Shown here one piece after another: positions 34,611-42,974 of a DNA stretch of 64,000 nt. This DNA comes from Haladaptatus caseinilyticus (lineage in GTDB: Archaea; Halobacteriota; Halobacteria; Halobacteriales; Haladaptataceae), in contig NZ_CP111040.1 of assembly GCF_026248685.1 (NCBI RefSeq), positions 1 to 64,000 of the forward strand, read 5' to 3'. The translations under genes were made by a program, and so were the position numbers. A model generated the notes under the pieces. That model had not been told where the DNA came from. It worked only from the letters and a program-made list of their open reading frames with translations, and searched no databases. Each line of letters begins with the position of its first letter. Position 1 is the stretch's first letter.

Positions 34611-34633
34611 TCTGATCAGTAATACTGATCAGA
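34611..34633. repeat. 23-base perfect dyad
   Basis: The segment starting TCTGATCAGT and ending ACTGATCAGA has perfect 11-base arms around one central base. Each arm includes the 8-bp palindrome CTGATCAG. Just upstream, CAGTATTA (about 34596-34603) is repeated in inverse as TAATACTG within the dyad. It lies about 0.4 kb from the first origin repeat. It could be a protein-binding site for replication or partition, or a terminator-like hairpin. Confidence 0.45.
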
Positions 34634-35011
34634 AATGCCATATAGCAATTTTAGATAGTATTACCAGGCAATAATCCCAAGCAATAGGACTATTTAGCAA
34701 TGCCAGTTAGAATGTCCGAGCTTTGCTACTAAAAAATAAGCCCGGTCGATAATCAAATAGAACACAAAGAGTTGATTGCTAAATTTGGTCGGTCGAACGG
34801 TCAGCATCGCATAATCGAATCGGTCAGTTCAGAGATGATACGGCGAAAAATCGAACAGACATGAGTCGGGACATTCGTCTGTCGACTACCACTGGCAAAT
34901 CAATGCAAACGGACGATGCTAAATATTCACAAAACGGAAAGCGCAATGACATCGCTGGAAGTTCCAATCGGAGTTTTCAACCGAAACACTGACGTGAAAT
35001 CTTGATTCGAG

Positions 35012-35033
35012 ACACCCCCCGTCAAGAGTGAAA
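35012..35033 (-). repeat. Origin recognition box 1 (variant)
   Basis: Reads ACACCCCCCGTCAAGAGTGA on the plus strand, an inverted and slightly divergent copy of the TACACTCTGGACGAGGGGTGT element, preserving the C/G tract and the GAGTG end. Confidence 0.65.
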
Positions 35034-35103
35034 CGCAGGATGAGTTCGATAGTGAAATGAGATGCCTCAAACTCACGGAATAACGGTCGAGGGTGAGGGG
35101 GAC

Positions 35104-35124
35104 ACACCCCTCGTCCAGAGTGTA
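35104..35124 (-). repeat. Origin recognition box 2
   Basis: Exact inverse of the element at 35437 and 35611: ACACCCCTCGTCCAGAGTGT plus a final A on the plus strand. Confidence 0.75.
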
Positions 35125-35436
35125 TCGGTTGAGGATGGGGTGGGGAGGATGGTACACAGTCGAAGACGAAGAAAAAAGAGACGTTTTACTGCATCTAGCG
35201 GGGACGCAGCAGTGAATAAAACAACTGAAAGGCGCTACTCGGGAGGCTCCGTTCTTCTGGTCGGGAAACGGATTTACAAATCCGTTTCCTTTAGATAACG
35301 GATTTTTACTTAATGGACTTTTATGTTCTGTACTCATATAATACTTATGTTCTACTTGCCCTCTACGAACCCTATTGTATCAGAAACTTTTCATTTATTC
35401 GGCCTCACTCTCTTTCCCCAGCGGCTCTTTTTCTAT

Positions 35437-35457
35437 TACACTCTGGACGAGGGGTGT
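35437..35457 (+). repeat. Origin recognition box 3
   Basis: Exact element beginning TACACTCTGG and ending GAGGGGTGT in direct orientation, facing box 2 across the AT-rich region. Confidence 0.75.
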
Positions 35458-35550
35458 GTGGCGGACGGCGTGAAACCAGCGTACACATCTGATAACTAGC
35501 TCGAATTTCTGTTAGCAGGATGCGACTGGTTGCGTCTATTTGTGTATAGT

Positions 35551-35571
35551 TACACTCTGGGTGAGGGGTGT
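35551..35571 (+). repeat. Origin recognition box 4
   Basis: TACACTCTGGGTGAGGGGTG plus T; differs from the consensus at two central positions. Confidence 0.72.
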
Positions 35572-35610
35572 CTTGACGATACAGAAAACACGACTGAACC
35601 TAACTCGTCA

Positions 35611-35631
35611 TACACTCTGGACGAGGGGTGT
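35611..35631 (+). repeat. Origin recognition box 5
   Basis: Exact copy of the consensus element, 40 bases after box 4 and in the same orientation. Confidence 0.75.
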
Positions 35632-35770
35632 GGCATGCAGAGTAGAACGTTCATCAGACACCAACGACTATCATACAACGACACCCGTCTCAATTTCACT
35701 CTGTCTATGGTTTCCGTACGACCATGGAAATACCTCTTATTCAGCCATTCTCTATACGGTATTCCGAAGA

Positions 35771-35810
35771 GTTACACTCTTGGCCCGCTTGGAGTAGCTA
35801 TTTATATTAA
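35771..35810 (+). promoter_or_regulatory. orc1/cdc6 promoter with half origin box
   Basis: TTTATATTAA at 35801-35810 is centred about 25 nt before the ATG at 35829, predicting a leaderless message. Directly upstream, GTTACACTCTTGGCCCGC (from 35771) keeps the left half of the origin element but not its G-rich half. Binding of the initiator here could autoregulate its gene. Confidence 0.5.
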
Positions 35811-35828
35811 GCGAACACTCACTGTGGT

Positions 35829-37088
35829 ATGCCTGATGAATCGACTCGGATAACCGATTTCGAGGATGGTTCGGAAGATCCTCTGTTTAGCATTGATGAC
35901 GATGATGCATCTACTCAAGTCTTCGAGCGAAAAGAGCTCCTCAAAGTCGGGCACGTTCCGGAAAGCGATCGAATCGTAGGCCGGGATACGGAAATCGAGT
36001 CCGTCGCCGCCGAACTTCGACCCATCGTTCGGTCCGAACCCCCGAACAACGTAATGATTTATGGGAAGACGGGAACAGGAAAATCACTTGTCACTCGTCA
36101 CGTCACCGAGCGAGCGCGACAAGCCGCGGCCGCGCAGGGCCTCACTGTCGGGACCGTGTATGTCGACTGTGCCCAACACGATACACATACCCGCGTCGCT
36201 AGGAGCATCACACGAACGCTAAACGACGAGGTTTCGACTGGCCTCTCGATACCACGGACGGGTATCGGGAGTGGAGAATATTACGACTATCTTTGGGAGG
36301 TCCTCGATGCGAGCTATGATTCGGTGCTCGTCATCCTCGACGAAGTTGACCGCCTCGAAACCGACGACGTGCTTATGCAACTTTCGCGTGCGCGCGAATC
36401 CGGAAAAGCCGAGTGCCATCTTGGTATCGTTGCAATTAGCAATAAAATCGAGTACCGAGATAGCCTGAACGAACGTGTGAAAAGCAGTCTTCGTGAGGAA
36501 GAATTCGTGTTTCAGCCATACGATGCGAACCAACTTCGCGAAATTATGGAACATCGTCGTGATGCGTTCAAAGACAATGTCCTCACCGATGATGTGATTC
36601 CACTCACTGCTGCGTTTGCAGCACAAGAACACGGTGACGCTCGCAAAGCTATCGAGATCCTTCGCCACGCTGGAGAGTTGGCTGAACGGCAGGCGGACGG
36701 AGAAATCACCGACGAACATGTTCGCGATGCGCAAGAATGGGCAGAAGTCGACCGTTTTGAGGAACTGCTTCGTGGATCGACGACGCAAGTGAAATTCATC
36801 CTCTATTCGCTCGCAATACTTACTCGGGAGAATCGAGAAAACGAATTCTCTACGAGTCGAATTTACAAACAATATACGAACGTCTGTGGTAATCTTGATG
36901 CAAACGTACTTAGTGAACACCGCGTCTACGAACTGCTGAAAGAGCAAGCATTTCTCGGCGTCGTCGAATCAACTCGAACGGGTGGTGGACGTGGACAGGG
37001 AAGCTATCTCGAACATCGACTTGTGCAGGACACCAACGTCGTGCTCAAATCCGTTCTTAGGGACAGTCGATTCGACGATTTAGACTGA
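35829..37088 (+). CDS. orc1: Orc1/Cdc6 replication initiator
   Basis: A 419-residue Orc1/Cdc6 AAA+ initiator that recognises origin repeats and recruits the MCM helicase. Walker A is MIYGKTGTGKSLV (about residues 75-87), Walker B VLVILDEVDRL, sensor 1 VAISNKIEYRD, and sensor 2 EHGDARKAIEIL. A C-terminal winged-helix domain (about 320-419) includes HRVYELLKEQAFLGVVES. The acidic N-terminal leader (about 30 residues) is typical of haloarchaea. It is surrounded by at least six origin repeats, upstream and downstream, so it very probably serves this origin. Which of the multiple haloarchaeal Orc paralogue classes it belongs to cannot be told by eye. Confidence 0.95.
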   Translation: MPDESTRITDFEDGSEDPLFSIDDDDASTQVFERKELLKVGHVPESDRIVGRDTEIESVAAELRPIVRSEPPNNVMIYGKTGTGKSLVTRHVTERARQAAAAQGLTVGTVYVDCAQHDTHTRVARSITRTLNDEVSTGLSIPRTGIGSGEYYDYLWEVLDASYDSVLVILDEVDRLETDDVLMQLSRARESGKAECHLGIVAISNKIEYRDSLNERVKSSLREEEFVFQPYDANQLREIMEHRRDAFKDNVLTDDVIPLTAAFAAQEHGDARKAIEILRHAGELAERQADGEITDEHVRDAQEWAEVDRFEELLRGSTTQVKFILYSLAILTRENRENEFSTSRIYKQYTNVCGNLDANVLSEHRVYELLKEQAFLGVVESTRTGGGRGQGSYLEHRLVQDTNVVLKSVLRDSRFDDLD

Positions 37089-37215
37089 ACCTGCAGTCTT
37101 TTGTTTCCATTATGATTCTCTCTGCGACTTCTCTAATGTTATCGAATTCAACTACTTAGTTAGAACGAGGACAATCATTTTGTATGAAAAAATATGATTG
37201 TCATACGCACAGCAG

Positions 37216-37239
37216 ACACCCCCGGTCAAGAGTGTAAAC
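37216..37239 (-). repeat. Origin recognition box 6, downstream of orc1/cdc6
   Basis: ACACCCCCGGTCAAGAGTGT followed by AAAC. It is an inverted variant of the element, closest to box 1, placed 128 bases after the initiator stop. Repeats on both sides of the gene enclose it within the origin locus. Confidence 0.65.
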
Positions 37240-37328
37240 CAGTCGTATTCAACACGCAATCGTATCGAAACTCCAACCGTATCTTTTTTAGCTTCTACTG
37301 TTTTGCACTGTCATCTGTTCGCGAAGCG

Positions 37329-37883
37329 TCATTGATTACTCGACGAAAGCCACTTTCGTTTCCGGAGCGCACGATACCCCGGTGATCCGTCGGCTATCCA
37401 AACGACGAATGCGATTCCCACGAGAGCGAACTGACTGAGGACGAACACCGAAAGATCTAGTTCCGCAAAGTGTGCGAGAAAACTTTGCTCCGTTTCGTAA
37501 GATGGTGATGGGAGTACTGGCCAGAGCAGAAAACTCAGCTTCGAAAGATCACCATCAAGAACTGGTTTTGCTATATCCATCGCAAGATGACTGAGATAGC
37601 CGATGGCAAACGCCTGCCACGGAACTTGTTTTGAATACCGCTGAATAAGGAGCCAGCCAACACTTAGAATTAGAGCCGCAGTCAGCAACGAATGCATCAG
37701 CGACCGCCCCGTTGGGAGAATAGCGAACGTCCACGCAAATGGCTTATCGATCAGGTCGGGAAACTGCGTTCCGATGGCGACGAACAGGGTCCCGAGTGCC
37801 GTCGGTCTACGATGAGTAGATACTCGACTTGACAGCGAATACAACAGATATCCGACGGCGAGATGTCCCCAGGGCCACATCAT
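37329..37883 (-). CDS. Membrane-bound DUF457-type metal-dependent hydrolase-like protein
   Basis: A 184-residue protein with about four membrane helices. Conserved features are WGHLAVGYLLYSL at the N-terminus, TQFPDLIDKP, RSLMHSLLTAAL and YLSHLAMDIAKP, the His/Asp pattern of the YdjM/DUF457 family, which is annotated as metal-dependent hydrolase and has no agreed function. Located between the origin and the polyhydroxyalkanoate genes and transcribed away from the latter. Family assignment is good; biochemical role unknown. Confidence 0.8.
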   Translation of the reverse strand: MMWPWGHLAVGYLLYSLSSRVSTHRRPTALGTLFVAIGTQFPDLIDKPFAWTFAILPTGRSLMHSLLTAALILSVGWLLIQRYSKQVPWQAFAIGYLSHLAMDIAKPVLDGDLSKLSFLLWPVLPSPSYETEQSFLAHFAELDLSVFVLSQFALVGIAFVVWIADGSPGYRALRKRKWLSSSNQ

Positions 37884-38474
37884 CGTAATATCCTTGCTCA
37901 GTTTTGTTAGCTACTTCGCTTTCGATGTCACGTATTTCAATCAAATTGGCAACCACACTTCACACCTAAACTTGCGCTTCCGTTCGATAATTTCCCTTTT
38001 TATATTGATCCTTTCATTGTTATCTCCTCATCTTACTACTCTCTATGAACTTATCATCTGAAAAGGAATTTCTAATTACGACGGTTTTACGTCGTGAACG
38101 AACTCGACTCGATATTTATAATTGTCATACGTAACAGATATTTTAATATAGGGAATTTCAGGTCTTGTCGCTACTGAATGGGGGACAGATGATTAGCACT
38201 CGCGATAGCTGGCTTTTGGTTCCTTCTTCTGCGACGAATAGAAGTCTGATAACCGAATTGGTGCTGCTCGTCCCCTCAAATGATATGTGGAATTCCATTT
38301 TCTAACTACATTCGTATACAATATAATATATATTCATCTTATCAATATTGGGTTATTTTTTTATAGTAGACTGTGGTACCCAACTTGACCGGCGATTCGG
38401 CAGACGTGTGCTACAACAGAATCGAAAGCGTCGCCGGACATGAAAAACTGACGTATAATCAAAATTATAGAAAA
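37884..38474. other. AT-rich intergenic region upstream of phaB
   Basis: About 590 AT-rich bases between two divergent genes. Visible elements are a small hairpin, ACGACG (38078-38083) with CGTCGT (38090-38095), and a TATA-like TTTTTTTATAG at about 38355-38365, which would start a phaB message with a leader of roughly 85 bases. A GTG at 38373 could extend phaB in frame, but the extra residues do not resemble the family. No gene is seen. Confidence 0.45.
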
Positions 38475-39224
38475 ATGACAGGAAACACTAACGAAAAAAC
38501 GTGCGTCGTTACTGGTGCATCACGGGGAATCGGGGCGGAAATTGCGAGAGATCTTGCACGCGATGGTGCGGATACCGTCGTAAACTATCGCTCCTCTGAG
38601 GGGGAAGCTCTCGATGTTGTTGAATCAATTGAAGCGGAAGGGAACAACGCAATCGCTGTACAGGCAGACGTAACCGACAAGAAGGAGGTAGAGGAAATGT
38701 CGGATATTGTCCAAGACAGGTTTGGTCCCGCCGATGTGCTGGTGAACAACGCGGGCATCACCGTTGACCGCACGTTTAAGAATATGACCCGCGAAGACTG
38801 GGACCGCGTTGTTAACGTGAACCTTGGAGGGGTGTTCAATTGTACGAAAGCCTTCTACGACGACATCAAACAGGCACCGGAAGGGCGTCTCATCAATATT
38901 TCAAGCGTTGTGGGACAACAAGGGAACTACGGTCAGGCAAATTACGCAACCACGAAAAGTGGACTCTTTGGCTTTACGCGAACACTCGCTCTCGAACTGG
39001 CAAATTCGGGTTCGACAGTGAATTGTGTCGCACCTGGTTTCACGAGAACCGATATGCTCGCGGATGTAGACGAGGAAATTCAAGGGAAAATCCGCAACCG
39101 GATTCCACTCGACCGATTCGCTGACGTAGACGATATCTCCGGTGTAGTTCGATTTCTGGCGAGCGAGGAATCCTCATATATGACCGGGCAAATCCTTGGA
39201 ATCAACGGCGGAATGGAGTGGTAA
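38475..39224 (+). CDS. phaB: Acetoacetyl-CoA reductase, PhaB/FabG type
   Basis: A 249-residue SDR that reduces 3-ketoacyl-CoA to the (R)-3-hydroxyacyl-CoA monomer for polyhydroxyalkanoate. It has VTGASRGIGAEIARD, VLVNNAGITVD, INISSVVGQQGNYGQ and the catalytic NYATTKSG. The R-containing VVNYRSSEG after strand 2 suggests NADPH preference, as in PhaB. The C-terminus SYMTGQILGINGGMEW is typical. I use the ATG at 38475 because the residues before it are non-homologous. It faces phaC (convergent, 164 bases between stops), placing it in the PHA locus. Confidence 0.9.
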   Translation: MTGNTNEKTCVVTGASRGIGAEIARDLARDGADTVVNYRSSEGEALDVVESIEAEGNNAIAVQADVTDKKEVEEMSDIVQDRFGPADVLVNNAGITVDRTFKNMTREDWDRVVNVNLGGVFNCTKAFYDDIKQAPEGRLINISSVVGQQGNYGQANYATTKSGLFGFTRTLALELANSGSTVNCVAPGFTRTDMLADVDEEIQGKIRNRIPLDRFADVDDISGVVRFLASEESSYMTGQILGINGGMEW

Positions 39225-39388
39225 TCGGAGGGTAGTACTACTCGTTCTTCAGCGCCGAACCAGCTATTTCAGGGCTGAATGACTTTCTCCCGACTATTAT
39301 CGATCGGCAAAATAGGTCGCCTTGGAAGGCGATAATCCAGGAGCGAAAGCGACGACGGAATACATCAGAGAAACTTCCTATTAGCAGG

Positions 39389-40660
39389 TCATTTGGACGC
39401 CGTAAGGCGAACAGCCTGATCAATCCACTCTCGAACGGTCTTCTCGGAGAAATCGGTCTCTTCTGCGAGATGACTTGCATCGGCATCAGCGAGCGCAGAG
39501 AGAGTATCGATACCGGCTGCTTGCAGTCGTTCCGCGTACACTGAACCGATTCCCGACACAGCTTCGAGATTCTCTTGGGTTACCGAGCGTCCAGCATACC
39601 AGTCACAGACTTTTGGCCATAACTTCGTATGTGAACTAGATGAAACGGACAGGCCGATATGTCCGGTCGGGAACTCTAGAACGGAGGTGTCGTCACTTCC
39701 AACGACCTCGTTGAACGGTTTGCTTGCCTCGGGTGGAATCAAGTGGTCGTACTCCCCGACGATTTGGAGTACGGGCATGTCAATGTCGTCCAGGTCTATA
39801 TGCCTCCCGTTCAGATGGAGTTCGTTCCTCATCAATTTGTCATCTTGGTAGATGTCCTCTATGAACTGGCGGTACGTTTCCCCGGCGACATCAATGCCGT
39901 CGCCAATCCACCGTTCCATCCGGGCGAAATTCTCGACCATTTCGTCATTGTCGATGTTATCGAACAACCGGACGTACTTGGTGACGAAGTTATCGACTGG
40001 ATCCATGAGCGCGAACCCGACATCAAGAAATTCGGATGGGACGTTTCCGACCGTCTCTGTGAGTACTTCGGGTGAATAATACTCGTCGTCTCCCCATAGT
40101 TCGAGGACTCCGCCATCGCCATCGAAGGACAGTCCGGCGGCCATCAATCCAAGGTTTTTGACTTTGTCCGGATGCAAAGAAGCGTACATCGCGCTCATAG
40201 TCCCACCCATACAGTAACCGAGAACGTTGATCGAATCCTCTCCGGACCGCTCGCGAACGACATCGACGCAGTTGTCGATATATCGATCAACGTAGTCGTA
40301 GAGCGTGAGATGAGCGTCAAGTTTTGACGGCTCGCCCCAATCAATCATGTAGACATCGAATCCTTGGTCGAGCAGCGTTTTGACCACGCTTCGATCCTGC
40401 TGTAGATCGAGAATATATGGCCGATTGATCAGCGCATAGACGATGAGGATTGGCACGTCATGCTGTTTGTCCGTCGTCGGCTCGTAATGTTTGAGCGTGA
40501 GTTTGTTTTCTGAGTACACCTCCCTGCAGGGGGTTTGACCGACTTCGACGTCCGACATCCGCTCGATTTGCTCGGGGAGTACGGTACTTTTGTCCATCAT
40601 TTCGGTTGCTTTCTCCCACTGTTGACGTTGCATATCGGTGATGAGCGTAAACGGGTTCAT
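39389..40660 (-). CDS. phaC: Class III poly(3-hydroxyalkanoate) synthase, catalytic subunit with C-terminal HhH domain
   Basis: A 423-residue PHA synthase subunit that polymerises (R)-3-hydroxyacyl-CoA. The lipase-like box [10 protein letters not shown] places the catalytic Cys at 150. The Asp is in [12 protein letters not shown] and the His in [31 protein letters not shown] is conserved in the family. After the core (about residue 360), the last 60 residues read as a helix-hairpin-helix unit: [20 protein letters not shown] then [19 protein letters not shown], as in DNA-binding HhH domains of Rad51/topoisomerase type. Its start overlaps the phaE stop (ATGA), so the two subunits are co-translated. 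Confidence 0.95.
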   Translation of the reverse strand: MNPFTLITDMQRQQWEKATEMMDKSTVLPEQIERMSDVEVGQTPCREVYSENKLTLKHYEPTTDKQHDVPILIVYALINRPYILDLQQDRSVVKTLLDQGFDVYMIDWGEPSKLDAHLTLYDYVDRYIDNCVDVVRERSGEDSINVLGYCMGGTMSAMYASLHPDKVKNLGLMAAGLSFDGDGGVLELWGDDEYYSPEVLTETVGNVPSEFLDVGFALMDPVDNFVTKYVRLFDNIDNDEMVENFARMERWIGDGIDVAGETYRQFIEDIYQDDKLMRNELHLNGRHIDLDDIDMPVLQIVGEYDHLIPPEASKPFNEVVGSDDTSVLEFPTGHIGLSVSSSSHTKLWPKVCDWYAGRSVTQENLEAVSGIGSVYAERLQAAGIDTLSALADADASHLAEETDFSEKTVREWIDQAVRLTASK

Positions 40661-41205
40661 TCGCTCTCTACCACGTCGAGCACTCGGTCTAGTTTCCGCT
40701 CGATGTCGTGTTGTCGTCGCTCCACTTCGACCAATCGCTCTCCGATTTCTTGAATATCTGTTTCTGTCGGAAGACCGAATGCGCCAAGCGTTTGTTCAGT
40801 AGCTTCGTCCATGGTTTGCTTGTACGCCATCGAGTTTTCGACGGAGTCAGCAGTCATGGAAGCAAACTCGGATGTGGTCGTGACCTCTTTGAACGCATCG
40901 TTGGCCGCCTTCAGCCAGATGTCTCGGAACTCTTCGATGGGGACATCTTCCCCGTCAAGTGCGTCGTTTATCCGCTCGAACTGCTTTTGAGCGGCGTCCA
41001 TCCATGCTTCGTACGCACCGATATACCCGTTCATCCCGTCCGATGCCTTCTCATCCGTTTCAGTGGTATCGAATGCCGACATCCATGAATCGACGAAAGC
41101 AGTCTGTGCTTCGACGTTTCGTTCGAGCGACTCGATAAAGGCATCATTCATTTCATTCATGTACTTGTTTTGTGAGGCGTTCTTTGATGGGTTTGTGTCT
41201 GTCAT
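40657..41205 (-). CDS. phaE: PHA synthase subunit PhaE (haloarchaeal type)
   Basis: A 182-residue subunit required for activity of class III PhaC. It is rich in helix-forming and acidic residues. [16 protein letters not shown] and [35 protein letters not shown] are present in overlapping pieces; the latter end is a coiled-coil region, and the motif GLPTETDI is a PhaE signature. It is shorter than bacterial PhaE, as in other haloarchaea. The ATG at 41205 ([11 protein letters not shown]) is chosen over an upstream TTG. It is translated with phaC (ATGA overlap). Confidence 0.9.
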   Translation of the reverse strand: MTDTNPSKNASQNKYMNEMNDAFIESLERNVEAQTAFVDSWMSAFDTTETDEKASDGMNGYIGAYEAWMDAAQKQFERINDALDGEDVPIEEFRDIWLKAANDAFKEVTTTSEFASMTADSVENSMAYKQTMDEATEQTLGAFGLPTETDIQEIGERLVEVERRQHDIERKLDRVLDVVESE

Positions 41206-41251
41206 GGATATGGGTATTTCGTGGTGGAGTGACAAAAGCGTTAGTCAGAAG

Positions 41252-41722
41252 CTACTCGGTCTTGAACTCGGTCGCATCGACCACGGCATCCGACTGTTCT
41301 TCGAACTGCTTGTTCGTCTCCAGCATCATTTCGGCGGAATCGTCGACGAACGAACTGTAACTTTCGTTCATCTCTTCGGATGCTTCGATGCTATTCTCGA
41401 CGTTGCGTTCGATAGACTCCCACACCTGATTATGAATGTGATTCAACACGTCGAACTGATCGTCTATCGCTTCGTGCATACTCGTGACCGCTGTCGAGTC
41501 CGAAGGCGTCATGCTATCAATCACGTCGATCGACGCCTCGGTAGCCGATTTCCACGCATCGAACCCCTTCGACTGAGCCGACTTTTGCTGTTCGACCGCT
41601 CTGGTGAATGAGTCGGACATCTCACTCTGGACTTCGATAGTCTGTTTACTCATTTTCCGTCCCTGCTCGATCGATTGACGTTGCATCTCGAATATCGGTG
41701 CGAATGGATTGTTATTCATCAT
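41252..41722 (-). CDS. phaP: Phasin-like PHA granule protein
   Basis: A 156-residue, almost entirely helical protein rich in Glu, Ser and Gln, with no Cys. It starts MMNNNPFAPIFEMQRQSIE. The repeated amphipathic helices (SATEASIDVIDSM, NQVWESIERNVENSIEAS, EMMLETNKQFEEQ) match haloarchaeal phasin PhaP, which coats granules. The start at 41722 overlaps the end of the AbrB-like gene by 11 bases, and phaE follows 46 bases later, giving the order regulator-phasin-phaE-phaC known from Haloferax mediterranei. Confidence 0.85.
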   Translation of the reverse strand: MMNNNPFAPIFEMQRQSIEQGRKMSKQTIEVQSEMSDSFTRAVEQQKSAQSKGFDAWKSATEASIDVIDSMTPSDSTAVTSMHEAIDDQFDVLNHIHNQVWESIERNVENSIEASEEMNESYSSFVDDSAEMMLETNKQFEEQSDAVVDATEFKTE

Positions 41723-42032
41723 CGTTTGTTGATTGTTTCTTGAAGGGAATAACGATCGTCTGTACGATGTCTCCTTCATTGATGTCGAGTACCTCTCTCT
41801 CGGCATCGGGAATACTGATTCGGCCACCACTCTGGACACGAGTTTTGAAAATTGCGGTCTCTCTCCCGATGGACTCGACCTTCGAAAACTCATCGACTTT
41901 CGAACCGCTAGTCCCGGAGACCATCTGTTCCCACATATCCAACTGTTTCTCCGCCGCATTCTCACTCGCCTGTTGCAGCTGGTTCGCAAACAGAGCGGGT
42001 GGCCACATACTTCGGTCGTCCTGATTCGTCAT
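41712..42032 (-). CDS. AbrB/SpoVT-family regulator of PHA genes (PhaR-like)
   Basis: A 106-residue protein with a C-terminal swapped-hairpin AbrB domain: FKTRVQSGGRISIPDAERE then LDINEGDIVQTIVIPF. The N-terminal half (SMWPPALFANQLQQASENA) is helical and resembles phasin N-termini, as expected for a regulator that also binds granules. The haloarchaeal PhaR that represses phaP has this arrangement and position. ATG 42032 is favoured over 42044 because the minus-strand TATA (GATTTTTAC, about 42060-42068) predicts a start of transcription near 42040. Confidence 0.85.
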   Translation of the reverse strand: MTNQDDRSMWPPALFANQLQQASENAAEKQLDMWEQMVSGTSGSKVDEFSKVESIGRETAIFKTRVQSGGRISIPDAEREVLDINEGDIVQTIVIPFKKQSTNDDE

Positions 42033-42234
42033 CGTCGAACACATGTACGACAGACCTCTGTAAAAATCTACCGCCGAAAGACACTAAATGGGATAGAATG
42101 CCATTGATTGGTTTCCAGTGTCATCGAGAACGTTGAGCACGTCAACCTTACTTTCCTGGACGACCCTCTATTGCCACCGGAATTACTATTATGTTCCTCT
42201 CCCACATACTCTCTAGTTCGGACAATCCCTTACC

Positions 42235-42864
42235 ATGAGCAAAAACGAATCCTCGGCAAACCTCGGTCGAACGATAACGAAATCGTGGTTGGATGCATCT
42301 GAGCATGTGATGAACAGCTTCTTCGAAGTAAACCGGGCTTCGCTCGCCGCATTTGGCTTTTCGACTGAGACAAACGGTTCTCACAGCCCTGAACAACCCC
42401 AACAATCTACAGAAACATGGACGTTCGATCGGTCCGTCGAGGACCCGGACGATATTAGTCTTGGTGACACTGTCGAGTTTACCAAAACGCTCACCGACGC
42501 AGATGTCGAAGCGTTTGCCCGCGCAAGTGGAGATACGAACCCACTCCATTTGGACGACGGATTCGCAATGGAAACTCGATTTGGCGAACGAATTGTCCAT
42601 GGAACCCTCGTTTCTGGCCTGATCAGCGCAGCGTTAGCGCGTCTTCCAGGCCTGACAATATATCTCTCTCAGGATATTTCGTTCATGAAGCCGGTTACAC
42701 CCGGGCAAACACTCACCGCGGTCGTCGAGGTAATCGACGTTCTCAACGACGACCGATATACGCTCTCGACGGTCGTGTACGACGAAGACGGCCAATCGGT
42801 CGTCGAAGGAGAGTCGACCGTCCTCATTGATACTCTCCCGGAGAAAACAACGGAATCGAAGTGA
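42235..42864 (+). CDS. phaJ: MaoC-like (R)-enoyl-CoA hydratase, PhaJ type, with N-terminal extension
   Basis: A 209-residue protein. Residues about 75-200 are a hotdog-fold MaoC hydratase: FARASGDTNPLHLDD holds the catalytic Asp/His, then FGERIVHGTLVSGLIS and LSQDISFMKPVTPGQ. It converts enoyl-CoA from beta-oxidation to (R)-3-hydroxyacyl-CoA for PHA synthesis. The first 55 residues are extra: SWLDASEHVMNSFFEVNRA and SLAAFGF resemble phasin helices, followed by a Ser/Gln-rich linker. This suggests direct attachment to granules. Divergent from the PhaR-like gene; the 200-base gap holds both promoters. Confidence 0.9.
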   Translation: MSKNESSANLGRTITKSWLDASEHVMNSFFEVNRASLAAFGFSTETNGSHSPEQPQQSTETWTFDRSVEDPDDISLGDTVEFTKTLTDADVEAFARASGDTNPLHLDDGFAMETRFGERIVHGTLVSGLISAALARLPGLTIYLSQDISFMKPVTPGQTLTAVVEVIDVLNDDRYTLSTVVYDEDGQSVVEGESTVLIDTLPEKTTESK

Positions 42865-42974
42865 ACGGCTTCGCTTTCCCCGAACATTGGTCCGATAGTT
42901 CTACTATCGGTATGATGACCGAACGCGATCGCTCGAACGTGAGTCGGTACAAACGATAATTAAAAACAGATACC

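Larger units (their letters stand above)
35012..35631. other. Replication origin region upstream of orc1/cdc6
   Basis: This intergenic region holds five copies of an about 21-base element, TACACTCTGGACGAGGGGTGT, that are absent elsewhere except around the same gene. Two copies on the left (35012, 35104) point one way and three on the right (35437, 35551, 35611) point the other way. The space between the two sets (about 35130-35430) contains an AT-rich stretch near 35280-35400 that could be the unwinding element. Inverted origin recognition boxes with a G-rich end flanking an AT-rich element, next to an orc1/cdc6 gene, is the standard haloarchaeal origin layout. No other gene is visible here. 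Confidence 0.82.

Noticed and set aside
35012-37239. Origin-region repeats considered as a CRISPR array
   Set aside because: Copies are in both orientations, unevenly spaced by tens to hundreds of bases, and flank an orc1/cdc6 gene; there are no cas genes.
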